Source of the DNA: JAFGPL01 sp963781805
Lineage (GTDB): Bacteria > Bacteroidota > Bacteroidia > Bacteroidales > UBA10428
Reading direction: 5' to 3'
NCBI GenBank assembly: GCA_963781805.1
Contig: CAWAHF010000004.1
Coordinates: forward strand, 3,534,001-3,598,000
Length of the DNA: 64,000 nt
The notes below the pieces were generated by a model. It ran no database searches, was not told where the DNA came from, and saw only the letters and a program-made list of their open reading frames with translations. How positions within the stretch are numbered: the first letter of the stretch is position 1; each line of letters starts with the position of its first letter. Shown piece after piece: positions 24,890 to 33,260 of this stretch. The translations under genes and the position numbers were made by a program.

Positions 24890-26383
24890 ATGGCAGAAAA
24901 TAATAAATCTAATGCTGAAGTTACAACTTCGTCCATAGACAAATTGGGCGGAAAACTTTCCATTCTTGAAAAAGTGGGTTATGGGTTGGGAGATACAGCT
25001 TCCAATATCCTTTACCAGGCATGGAGCTTCTTTTTAATGATTTTCTATACGGATGTTTTTGGTATAGATGCAAAAGTGGCGAGCTTTATGTTTCTGATCA
25101 CCCGGTTTTGGGATATGGTTTTCGATCCCATCATTGGCATGGTTGCAGACCGTACCAATACCCGCTGGGGTAAATTCCGGCCTTATCTTTTATGGGTGGC
25201 AGTACCTTATGGAGTGCTGGCTTGTGCTATGTTTATTACACCGGACTGGAGTCAAAACATGAAAATTGTTTATGCTTATGTAACTTATATCCTGGCAACA
25301 ACAGCATATACTGCAATCAACATTCCCTACTCTTCCATGATGGCTGTAGTAACACCTGATCCCAGGGAACGAACAACCCTTTCGCAATATCGTTTTTTCT
25401 TTGCTTTTATAGGCATGTTGCTCATTACAACTTTTACACTTCCATTGGCCAAGTTTTTCGGTGCCAATCCCGCACATTCCGGTTATAATGCTGAATTAGG
25501 ATATAGCCGGGCATTAGGTTACCAGGTAACCATGGGCGTATTCGGAGGAATCGCAATTGTCCTGCTGCTTATAACATTCCTTACTACGCGCGAACGTGTT
25601 CAACCTTCTAAAAAACAAAAAAATTCATTTCGGGAAGATCTTTCCAACATCAGTAAAAACATCCCCTGGATTATATTATTTGTTGCATCCATTTTCTGGC
25701 TTATCCATAACATGATACGTAATGGGATGATCGCATATTATTTCAATTATGTCAATGGTCAAGGAGGGAAGATACTCTGGTCATTTACGCTGGGGGTGCT
25801 GAAACTGGATTTTGATCAAACCACAACATTTCTTACAATTGGTACTTTTGGCATGTTGGCCGGAGTTTTACTAAGTACCCCTATTAAGAAACATTTTGAC
25901 AGAAAAACAGTTATTATTTTTCTAACGTTAGCTACAGTGGTTCTCAATACTGCATTCTATTGGTTACCTCAGGATAATTTTGTTTTACTTGGCATTATGA
26001 ATTTTATCTGGTCTTTATTGGCAGGAGCTATGCCGGTCTTCATATTTGCGATGTTTGCAGATGTTGCAGACTTTCATGAATGGAAATTCAACCAACGTGC
26101 AACAGGTTTGGTTACTGCCGGGATTATGTTTGCCATCAAGGCCGGTGTGACAGTTGGAGGTTTTTTAGCTTTATTTTTACTGGGTCAATACGGTTATCAA
26201 AAAGATGCACCAATTACACCTGAAATTATGGGTGGCATCAAGGTATTATTTAGTCTGATACCAGCCGCTTTTATGTTAATTTGCGCTGTCATTTTATTTT
26301 TCTACCCTGTAAATGATAAACTTCTTATGACCATAGAACTGGATTTGAATGAACGTAAAAAATCTGAACAGGAAGAAATGTAG
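24890..26383 (+). CDS. GPH-family sugar:cation symporter (MFS-like)
   Basis: A 497-residue inner-membrane transporter with about 12 helices. Family marks include YGLGDTASNILYQAW near the N-terminus and the loop GMVADRTNTRWGKFRPYLLW (helices 2-3), typical of glycoside-pentoside-hexuronide symporters. Members import disaccharides and uronides with H+ or Na+. The next gene is a GH112 phosphorylase 68 bases on, which acts in the cytoplasm on disaccharides such as galactosyl-rhamnose; import of that disaccharide by this symporter is the natural reading. Other pectin oligosaccharides remain possible. Confidence 0.88.
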   Translation: MAENNKSNAEVTTSSIDKLGGKLSILEKVGYGLGDTASNILYQAWSFFLMIFYTDVFGIDAKVASFMFLITRFWDMVFDPIIGMVADRTNTRWGKFRPYLLWVAVPYGVLACAMFITPDWSQNMKIVYAYVTYILATTAYTAINIPYSSMMAVVTPDPRERTTLSQYRFFFAFIGMLLITTFTLPLAKFFGANPAHSGYNAELGYSRALGYQVTMGVFGGIAIVLLLITFLTTRERVQPSKKQKNSFREDLSNISKNIPWIILFVASIFWLIHNMIRNGMIAYYFNYVNGQGGKILWSFTLGVLKLDFDQTTTFLTIGTFGMLAGVLLSTPIKKHFDRKTVIIFLTLATVVLNTAFYWLPQDNFVLLGIMNFIWSLLAGAMPVFIFAMFADVADFHEWKFNQRATGLVTAGIMFAIKAGVTVGGFLALFLLGQYGYQKDAPITPEIMGGIKVLFSLIPAAFMLICAVILFFYPVNDKLLMTIELDLNERKKSEQEEM

Positions 26384-26451
26384 CTGTTTAAAAATGAAGG
26401 TGAAAAAGGCCTTCGATGAAAAAAATATTAATTCAAAAATAATAGGATATC

Positions 26452-28638
26452 ATGAATGAAAATAAGAATATCAAAGGTGATTTTACATTGCCCGGAGAAG
26501 CCGGATATGAAGAATTAACCCTGCAACTTGCTGATAAGTGGGGAGCTGATGCTATTCGTGACAGCGATGGAACTGTCTTATCCGACAAAATTATATCTGC
26601 TGATTATGATATTTATTCAACCATTTGCCTGGTAAGAGCAGACAATGAATGGGCTAAAGCAAACAGAGAAAAGCTTCAGCAAAACTATCTGATGAGTTTT
26701 CCTGTTGTTGCAGAAGATAAAAAAGTTGATATCGATTTATTAAACGGATTCTTTCGTGAGCAGTTTGAAGTGAATGTCAACGATGATCCAAAAACCTGGT
26801 GGCAGGTTTTCGATCGTACCTTAGGAGAAGAAGTCTCTAAAGAACACTGGGTGTTTGATCCCGGAAAGGGTATAGTCACTATCGGCAAGGTTACCAAATG
26901 GCATAAATATACTGTGAATTTTCTGGCCTATCGTATCTGGGAAGGTATTTCAATGTATAACCACACCACAAATAATTGGGGAGACAGGGAACACCAAATG
27001 CCGGTTGATCCGATTTATCCGGAGACACAGCAATTCATGCTCGAATATCTTCAAAAATGGCTTAACGAACATCCCAAAACCAAAATAGTCCGCTTTACTT
27101 CCATGTTTTATAATTTTGCCTGGTTTTGGGGAGACCCTGAGATACAACGATTCAACTATGCCGACTGGGGATCTTATGAAATGACAGTCAGCCCGCTGGC
27201 CATGAGCATGTTTGCCAAAGCCAGGGGTTATGAAATGACCAGCGAGGATTTTGTAAATAACGGCTCTTACTGCACCAGCCACAATGTCCCGTCTGAAAAA
27301 TTGTTGGAATGGATGGATTTTATGAATGAATTTGTGGTGAGTTTTGGCCGTAAATGCATTGATCTTATTCATGCTGCGGGCAAGGTTGCTTATATGTTTT
27401 ATGATGACCATTGGGTGGGAACCGAACCCTACGGTGAACGGTTCAAAGATTTTGGTTTTGATGGACTGATCAAGTGTGTATTCAATGCGTTTGAAGCCAG
27501 ATTATGTTCCGGAGTCAAGGGTGTTAAGACTAAAGAGCTTCGTTTACATCCCTATCTATTCCCTACCGGATTGAAAGGAGAACCAACATTCATGGTAGGT
27601 GGTAATCCGGCGTTGGACGCCAAAAGATTTTGGGCTGATATACGACGAGGGTTATTGCGGGCTCCTGTGGATCGCATCGGATTGGGAGGATATTTACACC
27701 TGGTGCAGGATTTTCCTGACTTTGTTGAAAGTATTGAACAGATCACCCAACAATTTCACACGCTCAAGCAATTCCATGCCGACGGAGAACCTTATACAGC
27801 ACCGTTGAAAGTAGCTGTCCTGACTGCCTGGGGTTCATTACGTTCCTGGGTGTATGTCGGCCACTTTATTCACGGAATGGAACTATACGAAATTACCGAA
27901 TCATTGGCAGGCCTTCCGGTAGAGGTATCTTACCTCAGTTTTAATGATATTCTGGAACATGGTATCCCAAAAGATATTCATGTAATACTAAACGCCGGAA
28001 AAGTTGGAACTGCCTGGAGTGGCGGCAATCACTGGAAAAATAACAAAATTATCGAACTAATTACAGGTTGGGTTGCAAATGGCGGCGGATTTATAGGAGT
28101 GGGAGAACCTTCGGCTGTACAATATTCCAGCCAGTACTTCCAATTGTCACATCTGTTGGGCGTTGAAAGGGAAATCGGACTGACGCAAAGCAATGTGAAA
28201 CTTAGCAATATCGTATCTGATAAACGTCACTTTATCCTCGAGGATTTGGAAGGTGAGATTGATTTCGGCAATGATGTGGACAACATTTACGCATTAAATA
28301 AAAATTTAAAAGTTCTGGTTCAGACAGAAGGATCACTTAAAATTGCACTACATTCTTTTGGCAAGGGTCATTCGATGTATATGTCGGGATTTAAATTTAC
28401 TCCGGAAAATACCCGATTGCTCTACCGGGGAATTTTTTGGGCGGCAGGAAAACAACATGAATACGGACCCTGGACATGCAGCAATATTCTCACGGATTGT
28501 GCCTATTATCCAAAGACTAAAAAACTTGTCGTAATTAGCAGCAGCGATAATTCAGAAAAAACAAAAGTATTTGATGCACAAGGGAAATCTTTTGAAGTTA
28601 GCCTTGAACCACATGGTATAAAGATTCTGGATATGTAA
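26452..28638 (+). CDS. GH112 beta-galactoside phosphorylase (likely galactosyl-L-rhamnose phosphorylase)
   Basis: A 728-residue protein without signal peptide, so cytoplasmic. Sequence features such as VRFTSMFYNFAWFWGD, MFYDDHWVGTEPYGERF and VDRIGLGGYLHLVQDFPDF are those of GH112, which phosphorolyses terminal beta-galactosides to alpha-galactose 1-phosphate. The family contains lacto-N-biose/galacto-N-biose phosphorylases and D-galactosyl-beta-1,4-L-rhamnose phosphorylases. The pectin neighbours, GH105 and GH106-like enzymes above all, favour the rhamnose type, since RG-I carries galactose on rhamnose. A GATase-like C-terminal domain (about 440-640) is typical. The family is firm; the acceptor specificity is inferred from context only. 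Confidence 0.85.
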   Translation: MNENKNIKGDFTLPGEAGYEELTLQLADKWGADAIRDSDGTVLSDKIISADYDIYSTICLVRADNEWAKANREKLQQNYLMSFPVVAEDKKVDIDLLNGFFREQFEVNVNDDPKTWWQVFDRTLGEEVSKEHWVFDPGKGIVTIGKVTKWHKYTVNFLAYRIWEGISMYNHTTNNWGDREHQMPVDPIYPETQQFMLEYLQKWLNEHPKTKIVRFTSMFYNFAWFWGDPEIQRFNYADWGSYEMTVSPLAMSMFAKARGYEMTSEDFVNNGSYCTSHNVPSEKLLEWMDFMNEFVVSFGRKCIDLIHAAGKVAYMFYDDHWVGTEPYGERFKDFGFDGLIKCVFNAFEARLCSGVKGVKTKELRLHPYLFPTGLKGEPTFMVGGNPALDAKRFWADIRRGLLRAPVDRIGLGGYLHLVQDFPDFVESIEQITQQFHTLKQFHADGEPYTAPLKVAVLTAWGSLRSWVYVGHFIHGMELYEITESLAGLPVEVSYLSFNDILEHGIPKDIHVILNAGKVGTAWSGGNHWKNNKIIELITGWVANGGGFIGVGEPSAVQYSSQYFQLSHLLGVEREIGLTQSNVKLSNIVSDKRHFILEDLEGEIDFGNDVDNIYALNKNLKVLVQTEGSLKIALHSFGKGHSMYMSGFKFTPENTRLLYRGIFWAAGKQHEYGPWTCSNILTDCAYYPKTKKLVVISSSDNSEKTKVFDAQGKSFEVSLEPHGIKILDM

Positions 28639-28918
28639 AAGGGATTAATGATCCAAAAAAACGAGGCAGACCTAAATTAAAAGAATGGAACACTGATAAC
28701 ACAGATTAAACAGATTTTTACAAATAAAAGACTGAAAAAATCAGTAAAATTCTTTGTTATCTAAGTGCAATTTAAATAACAAATTTTCAAATTGTAAATA
28801 TCCAGTTACGTACAATGTTTTTTGGATAGTCTCGTCTGATTGAAGGCTTATTTAACAATTAATATACAAGCTTTTTAAATGTTAAAACAATCTGATTAAA
28901 AGACAAAGCTTATTGATT

Positions 28919-30157
28919 TTACCTCTCCATTGATTTTTTTAGCTTGATGATTTCAACTCCTGCATCAATAATGGGGCCAAGACCGTGGGTTTCATTCGGT
29001 CTGGCAGGACGATTGTAATAAAAAGCAATATTGTCTTCAATACCGGTTCCCACACAGATATTTTTCAATTGTCCGTCCAGGGTAATTTCCTTGTCCTTCA
29101 ATCCTTCCCAACCTCTTAATGCGATGGATGCATAGCGTTTGTCAATCCAGCCTTCATTAACTGCCTTGGCAATGGAATACACAAACATGGCCGAACAGGA
29201 AGATTCAGCATAGGAATCGGTTTTATCGAGCACCTGATGCCATAAACCGTCTGCATTCTGATATTTTGCGATACCCAACATCTGACGTTCCAGATTTTTT
29301 CTCAACTCTTCACGCTGCGGGTAATCCTTTGGCAAATAGCTTAATAAGTGCACCTGTGACATCATAATCCATCCGTTGCATCGTCCCCAATGGGCAACCC
29401 CGTTTCGCTGCAAATCGCTGTAGTAACAATGGTAATACAGCTCCTTTTCCGGATCCCATAAGTATTTCGTAAAATTGAAAACCTGTTTCAGGGCATCATC
29501 AAAATATTTATTTTCTCCTGTAAGATTACCCATCCGCGCAAGAAACGGCACACTCATAAATAAATCATCTGCCCAAAGTGTCATTTCATGAGGTCCTGTT
29601 CTCACCAGAGTTCCGTCAGGCAACCGTTCCTGTTTTTTCAAGATATGATCAGCTGTTTTATCAATATAATCCCTGAAATCTTTTCGTTTATCCAGGTTAT
29701 ATACTTCAATGACAGCCGCCCCCATAGCGCCGCAATCATCCAGTTCGCTCATGGTCCACAATTGTCCATATGGCCAGCGGTAATGTGCACGATCATTCTT
29801 AAACCTGTCCTGAAAATATTTGTAGTTATCCATTCCATTGGTTACATGACGTATCGGATAACTGGTATATTTTTCATCACTTAAAAAAGCCCCCAAATCT
29901 ATCATGGCCATATCAAGCACTCCCATGGTATACCCCCATTCTGTAAATTGATCTGCAAATCGTACCTCAACATTGTCGGGTATTTCTTTGGTAGAATGAT
30001 AAATTATCCTTGAATTTACCGCCTGATAAGCCAGAGTTGTGTGATTAATAATGTTATCGGCGATTGAACGGACAATTTTTTCATCCATATTTTCCTCCTG
30101 ACAAAAAACCGGGACGATTAAAAAAATTATCAAAATAGATGTCATTATTTTTTGCAT
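28919..30157 (-). CDS. GH105 unsaturated rhamnogalacturonyl hydrolase
   Basis: A 412-residue (alpha/alpha)6-barrel enzyme that removes the 4,5-unsaturated galacturonic acid left by pectate or rhamnogalacturonan lyases. The catalytic Asp regions are present: ELDDCGAMGAA (Asp about 140-141) and LWADDLFMSVPFLARMG (Asp197). The start at 30157 is preferred over upstream codons because it gives a signal peptide (MQKIMTSILIIFLIVPVFC-QE) and is preceded by GAGGAGGG. Export to the periplasm means it acts on products of a lyase that is not encoded in this window. It is monocistronic and divergent from the GH2 gene. Confidence 0.88.
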   Translation of the reverse strand: MQKIMTSILIIFLIVPVFCQEENMDEKIVRSIADNIINHTTLAYQAVNSRIIYHSTKEIPDNVEVRFADQFTEWGYTMGVLDMAMIDLGAFLSDEKYTSYPIRHVTNGMDNYKYFQDRFKNDRAHYRWPYGQLWTMSELDDCGAMGAAVIEVYNLDKRKDFRDYIDKTADHILKKQERLPDGTLVRTGPHEMTLWADDLFMSVPFLARMGNLTGENKYFDDALKQVFNFTKYLWDPEKELYYHCYYSDLQRNGVAHWGRCNGWIMMSQVHLLSYLPKDYPQREELRKNLERQMLGIAKYQNADGLWHQVLDKTDSYAESSCSAMFVYSIAKAVNEGWIDKRYASIALRGWEGLKDKEITLDGQLKNICVGTGIEDNIAFYYNRPARPNETHGLGPIIDAGVEIIKLKKSMER

Positions 30158-30387
30158 TGATTTCCCTCCTCTGATTTGGTTAAAAATGTGACTGCCTGTA
30201 AAAATAACAAAATTTGATAAGTTCATTCATTCTATCTACTGAAAAGAAATCATTCAAATAAAAAGGAGGAAATTGCCTTTAAATTACCATTCGAAAGTAA
30301 TCTTTTCAGATGTTGTGCATTCTTATAAGTCTTTTGTAATTTAGACCAATAAACTTTAAAAAGACAGAAGCACAGATAAACATTCTT

Positions 30388-33231
30388 ATGAAAATAACAT
30401 CCATTCTAATTTTTATTTTTTATTCAAGCCTCAATTTATCAAGCCAGTCTACCAGCGCAATAGAAAAACAGGTGATCTATCTTTCGGGAACGGATAATGT
30501 AACTACCAAAACCTGGAACTTTTATTGTACCGCCGGTCGCAAAAACGGATTCTGGACTACAATTGAAGTACCCTCCTGCTGGGAACAACAAGGTTTCGGA
30601 TTATATAATTATGGCAGGGATTATTTTACCTATGGTGATGGATTCAAATATGCTGATGAAAAAGGAAAATACAAATACGAATTTACAGTTCCAAAAGACT
30701 GGATAAATAAAAAAGTAAATATTGTTTTTGAAGGATCCATGACAGATACCGAGGTAAAAATCAATGGCAAATCAGCAGGTGAAATTCATCAGGGAGCATT
30801 TTACAGATTTAGTTACAATATTTCCGATAAGCTTAATTATGAAAAGAGCAATCTGCTTGAAGTTACCGTAAGCAAAATGTCATCAAATAATTCTGTAAAC
30901 CATGCAGAAAGATATGCCGATTACTGGATTTTCGGAGGTATTTTTCGTCCGGTGTATCTCGAGGCATTTCCGATGGAACACATTCAGCGACTAGCTATTG
31001 CTGCGTCATCCGATGGCTCATTTACAATGCAGGTTTTTCCGGAAAAACTGAAAACAAGCCGCATAATCTACACGGAAATAAGAGATGCAGCAAATACCGT
31101 GGTTTCAATAAAGTCAACCCCGGCAGAAATTGGAGATTCCGTCGTGCTGGTTTCAATGAAAATTTCACAACCAAATCTATGGACTGCCGAAACACCAAAT
31201 TTATATAACGTCTGCGTTTCACTTCGTGATAAAAAACAGAAAACACTATATCAGATAATTGAAAAGTTTGGTTTCCGTACCATTGAAGTCAGGCATGGAG
31301 ATGGCATTTATATCAATGACAAGATGGTCCGAATGAAAGGGATCAACAGGCATGTATTCTGGCCCGAGACAGGCAGGACCGTTAGTCCGGCAATTGATCT
31401 CATGGATGTAAAATTAATTAAGGGGATGAATATGAATGCCGTAAGATGCTCTCACTATCCTCCTGATAAAAGCTTCCTTGATATCTGCGATTCATTGGGG
31501 TTGTATGTTCTCGACGAACTTGCCGGATGGCAGAATGCCTATGATACCAGGGTTGGAAAAAAGCTTGTTAAAGAAATGGTCATTCGCGATGCAAATCATC
31601 CATCCATTATTTTCTGGAGCAACGGCAATGAGGGAGGAACGAATTTCGACCTGGATGATGATTTTTCGATTTACGATTTATCAAAGCGAGTGGTAATTCA
31701 TCCACATCACAGACCAAATCATGCTTTCAATGGCATTGATTGCAATCATTACGAACCTTATGAAAATGTCAAAAGAATTCTTCAGGATTCTTTGATTTAT
31801 ATGACAACCGAATTTTTACATTCCCAGAATGACGGAGGTGGCGGTGCCGGATTATATGATTACTGGGAGCTGATGAGGAATTCTCCTAAATCAGGGGGTG
31901 GATTTATCTGGGCATTTCTTGATGAAGGAATTGTAAGAACTGATCTCCATAATATCATTGATGTGGATGGCGTGAATGCTCCGGATGGTATAGTCGGGCC
32001 TCACAGAGAAAAAGAAGGTAGTTACTATGCTATCAAGGAAATCTATTCTCCTGTAGTTGTGGATTTAAAAGAACTGCCCGATTCGTTTGATGGTCAGCTT
32101 CCTCTGGAAAATCGCTTTGATTTTACAAATCTGAATAAATGCCGTTTTAAATGGAAACTTGTATCATTCAGGTTGCCGGAAGATCCACTTACGGGAAATG
32201 AGGTACTTCATCAGAATTCTATGGATGGCCCGGATATTTCTCCGGGAGAAAAAGGAACGTTAAACCTTAAGCTGCCGACTGACTGGAAAAATGCTGATGG
32301 GCTCATCATGGAAGTATTTGATTCTTTCGAAAACACAATTTTAACAACCTCATTTCAGATAAAAACCAATCGTGAAATACTCGACCGATTTATTGATCTT
32401 AAAGGGAATGAAAAAGTTGACTTCAAACAGAGTGACAGTACCCTGACGCTATCCGTAAACGGAATTGCGGTTAAATTTAATAAGTCAACCGGTTTTATAA
32501 GTCAGGTAGAAACAGGAGTAAGAAAAAGAAGTCATTTTATGAATGGTCCGTTGATATCTACCTCGATCCAATCAGTTGACAGTTTTTCTTACTACCCCGA
32601 AGAGGATGGTTATGTGTTGAATTTCAACTATAAAGGCGACTTAATATTTGCCAGATGGAAGCTTTATAACAGTGGCTGGCTTTCACTGACTTATTCTTAT
32701 GAGCTCAGCGGACAATATGATTTTACCGGGATTAGTTTCGAATATCCTGAAGATTTTATGCTAAGCGCTAAATGGTTGGGGAACGGCCCGTATCGGGTCT
32801 GGAAAAACAGGTTAACAGGAGGTACATTGAATGTGTGGGAAAATGCGTACAATAATACAACCACAGGATATTCGCCCTGGATATATCCCGAATTTAAAGG
32901 ATATTTTTCAACTATCACATGGATGGAATTAAATACGGTAGAAGGCAACATACTCATGGCATCAGAAAACAAAAAGCTGTTTGTCAGACTATTTGATTTT
33001 TATGGATTACCCGGACCTGAACCTATGCCGGAACTTCCTCCTGGCAATATTTCATTCATGGATTATATTCCTCCTATCGGAACCAAGCAAGGGACACGAA
33101 TCAATGCGAAACCCTGGACATTGGGCCCACTGAGTATGAAAAACGAAGTAAATGGAAGATTTTCCAATACAATTTATTTCTTTTTTGGTATATTGCATCC
33201 CCTAAATAACAAAATGGAAGTAGAACAATGA
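30388..33231 (+). CDS. Secreted GH2 glycoside hydrolase (beta-galactosidase/beta-glycosidase)
   Basis: A 947-residue exported enzyme (signal peptide about 1-20). GH2 domain order: jelly-roll sugar-binding domain (about 40-200), Ig-like domain, TIM barrel (about 300-580) and C-terminal beta domains. The acid/base Glu is E415 in SNGNEGG and the nucleophile is most likely E475 in YMTTEFLHSQ. The conserved ICDSLGLYVLDE and MNAVRCSHYPPD are also present. In this locus it would remove galactose or another beta-linked sugar from RG-I side chains, but GH2 also includes glucuronidases and arabinosidases. The next hydrolase gene starts 29 bases later, so they share a transcript. Confidence 0.88.
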   Translation: MKITSILIFIFYSSLNLSSQSTSAIEKQVIYLSGTDNVTTKTWNFYCTAGRKNGFWTTIEVPSCWEQQGFGLYNYGRDYFTYGDGFKYADEKGKYKYEFTVPKDWINKKVNIVFEGSMTDTEVKINGKSAGEIHQGAFYRFSYNISDKLNYEKSNLLEVTVSKMSSNNSVNHAERYADYWIFGGIFRPVYLEAFPMEHIQRLAIAASSDGSFTMQVFPEKLKTSRIIYTEIRDAANTVVSIKSTPAEIGDSVVLVSMKISQPNLWTAETPNLYNVCVSLRDKKQKTLYQIIEKFGFRTIEVRHGDGIYINDKMVRMKGINRHVFWPETGRTVSPAIDLMDVKLIKGMNMNAVRCSHYPPDKSFLDICDSLGLYVLDELAGWQNAYDTRVGKKLVKEMVIRDANHPSIIFWSNGNEGGTNFDLDDDFSIYDLSKRVVIHPHHRPNHAFNGIDCNHYEPYENVKRILQDSLIYMTTEFLHSQNDGGGGAGLYDYWELMRNSPKSGGGFIWAFLDEGIVRTDLHNIIDVDGVNAPDGIVGPHREKEGSYYAIKEIYSPVVVDLKELPDSFDGQLPLENRFDFTNLNKCRFKWKLVSFRLPEDPLTGNEVLHQNSMDGPDISPGEKGTLNLKLPTDWKNADGLIMEVFDSFENTILTTSFQIKTNREILDRFIDLKGNEKVDFKQSDSTLTLSVNGIAVKFNKSTGFISQVETGVRKRSHFMNGPLISTSIQSVDSFSYYPEEDGYVLNFNYKGDLIFARWKLYNSGWLSLTYSYELSGQYDFTGISFEYPEDFMLSAKWLGNGPYRVWKNRLTGGTLNVWENAYNNTTTGYSPWIYPEFKGYFSTITWMELNTVEGNILMASENKKLFVRLFDFYGLPGPEPMPELPPGNISFMDYIPPIGTKQGTRINAKPWTLGPLSMKNEVNGRFSNTIYFFFGILHPLNNKMEVEQ

Positions 33232-33260
33232 TATCGTAATTAAGCACCCAACTTAACCCT

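Noticed and set aside
28660..28760. Repeat-like sequence with AACACTGATAACACAG and related words after the GH112 gene
   Set aside because: Short similar words recur, but I see no inverted ends, no regular period and no second copy in the window, so it is not called a repeat.
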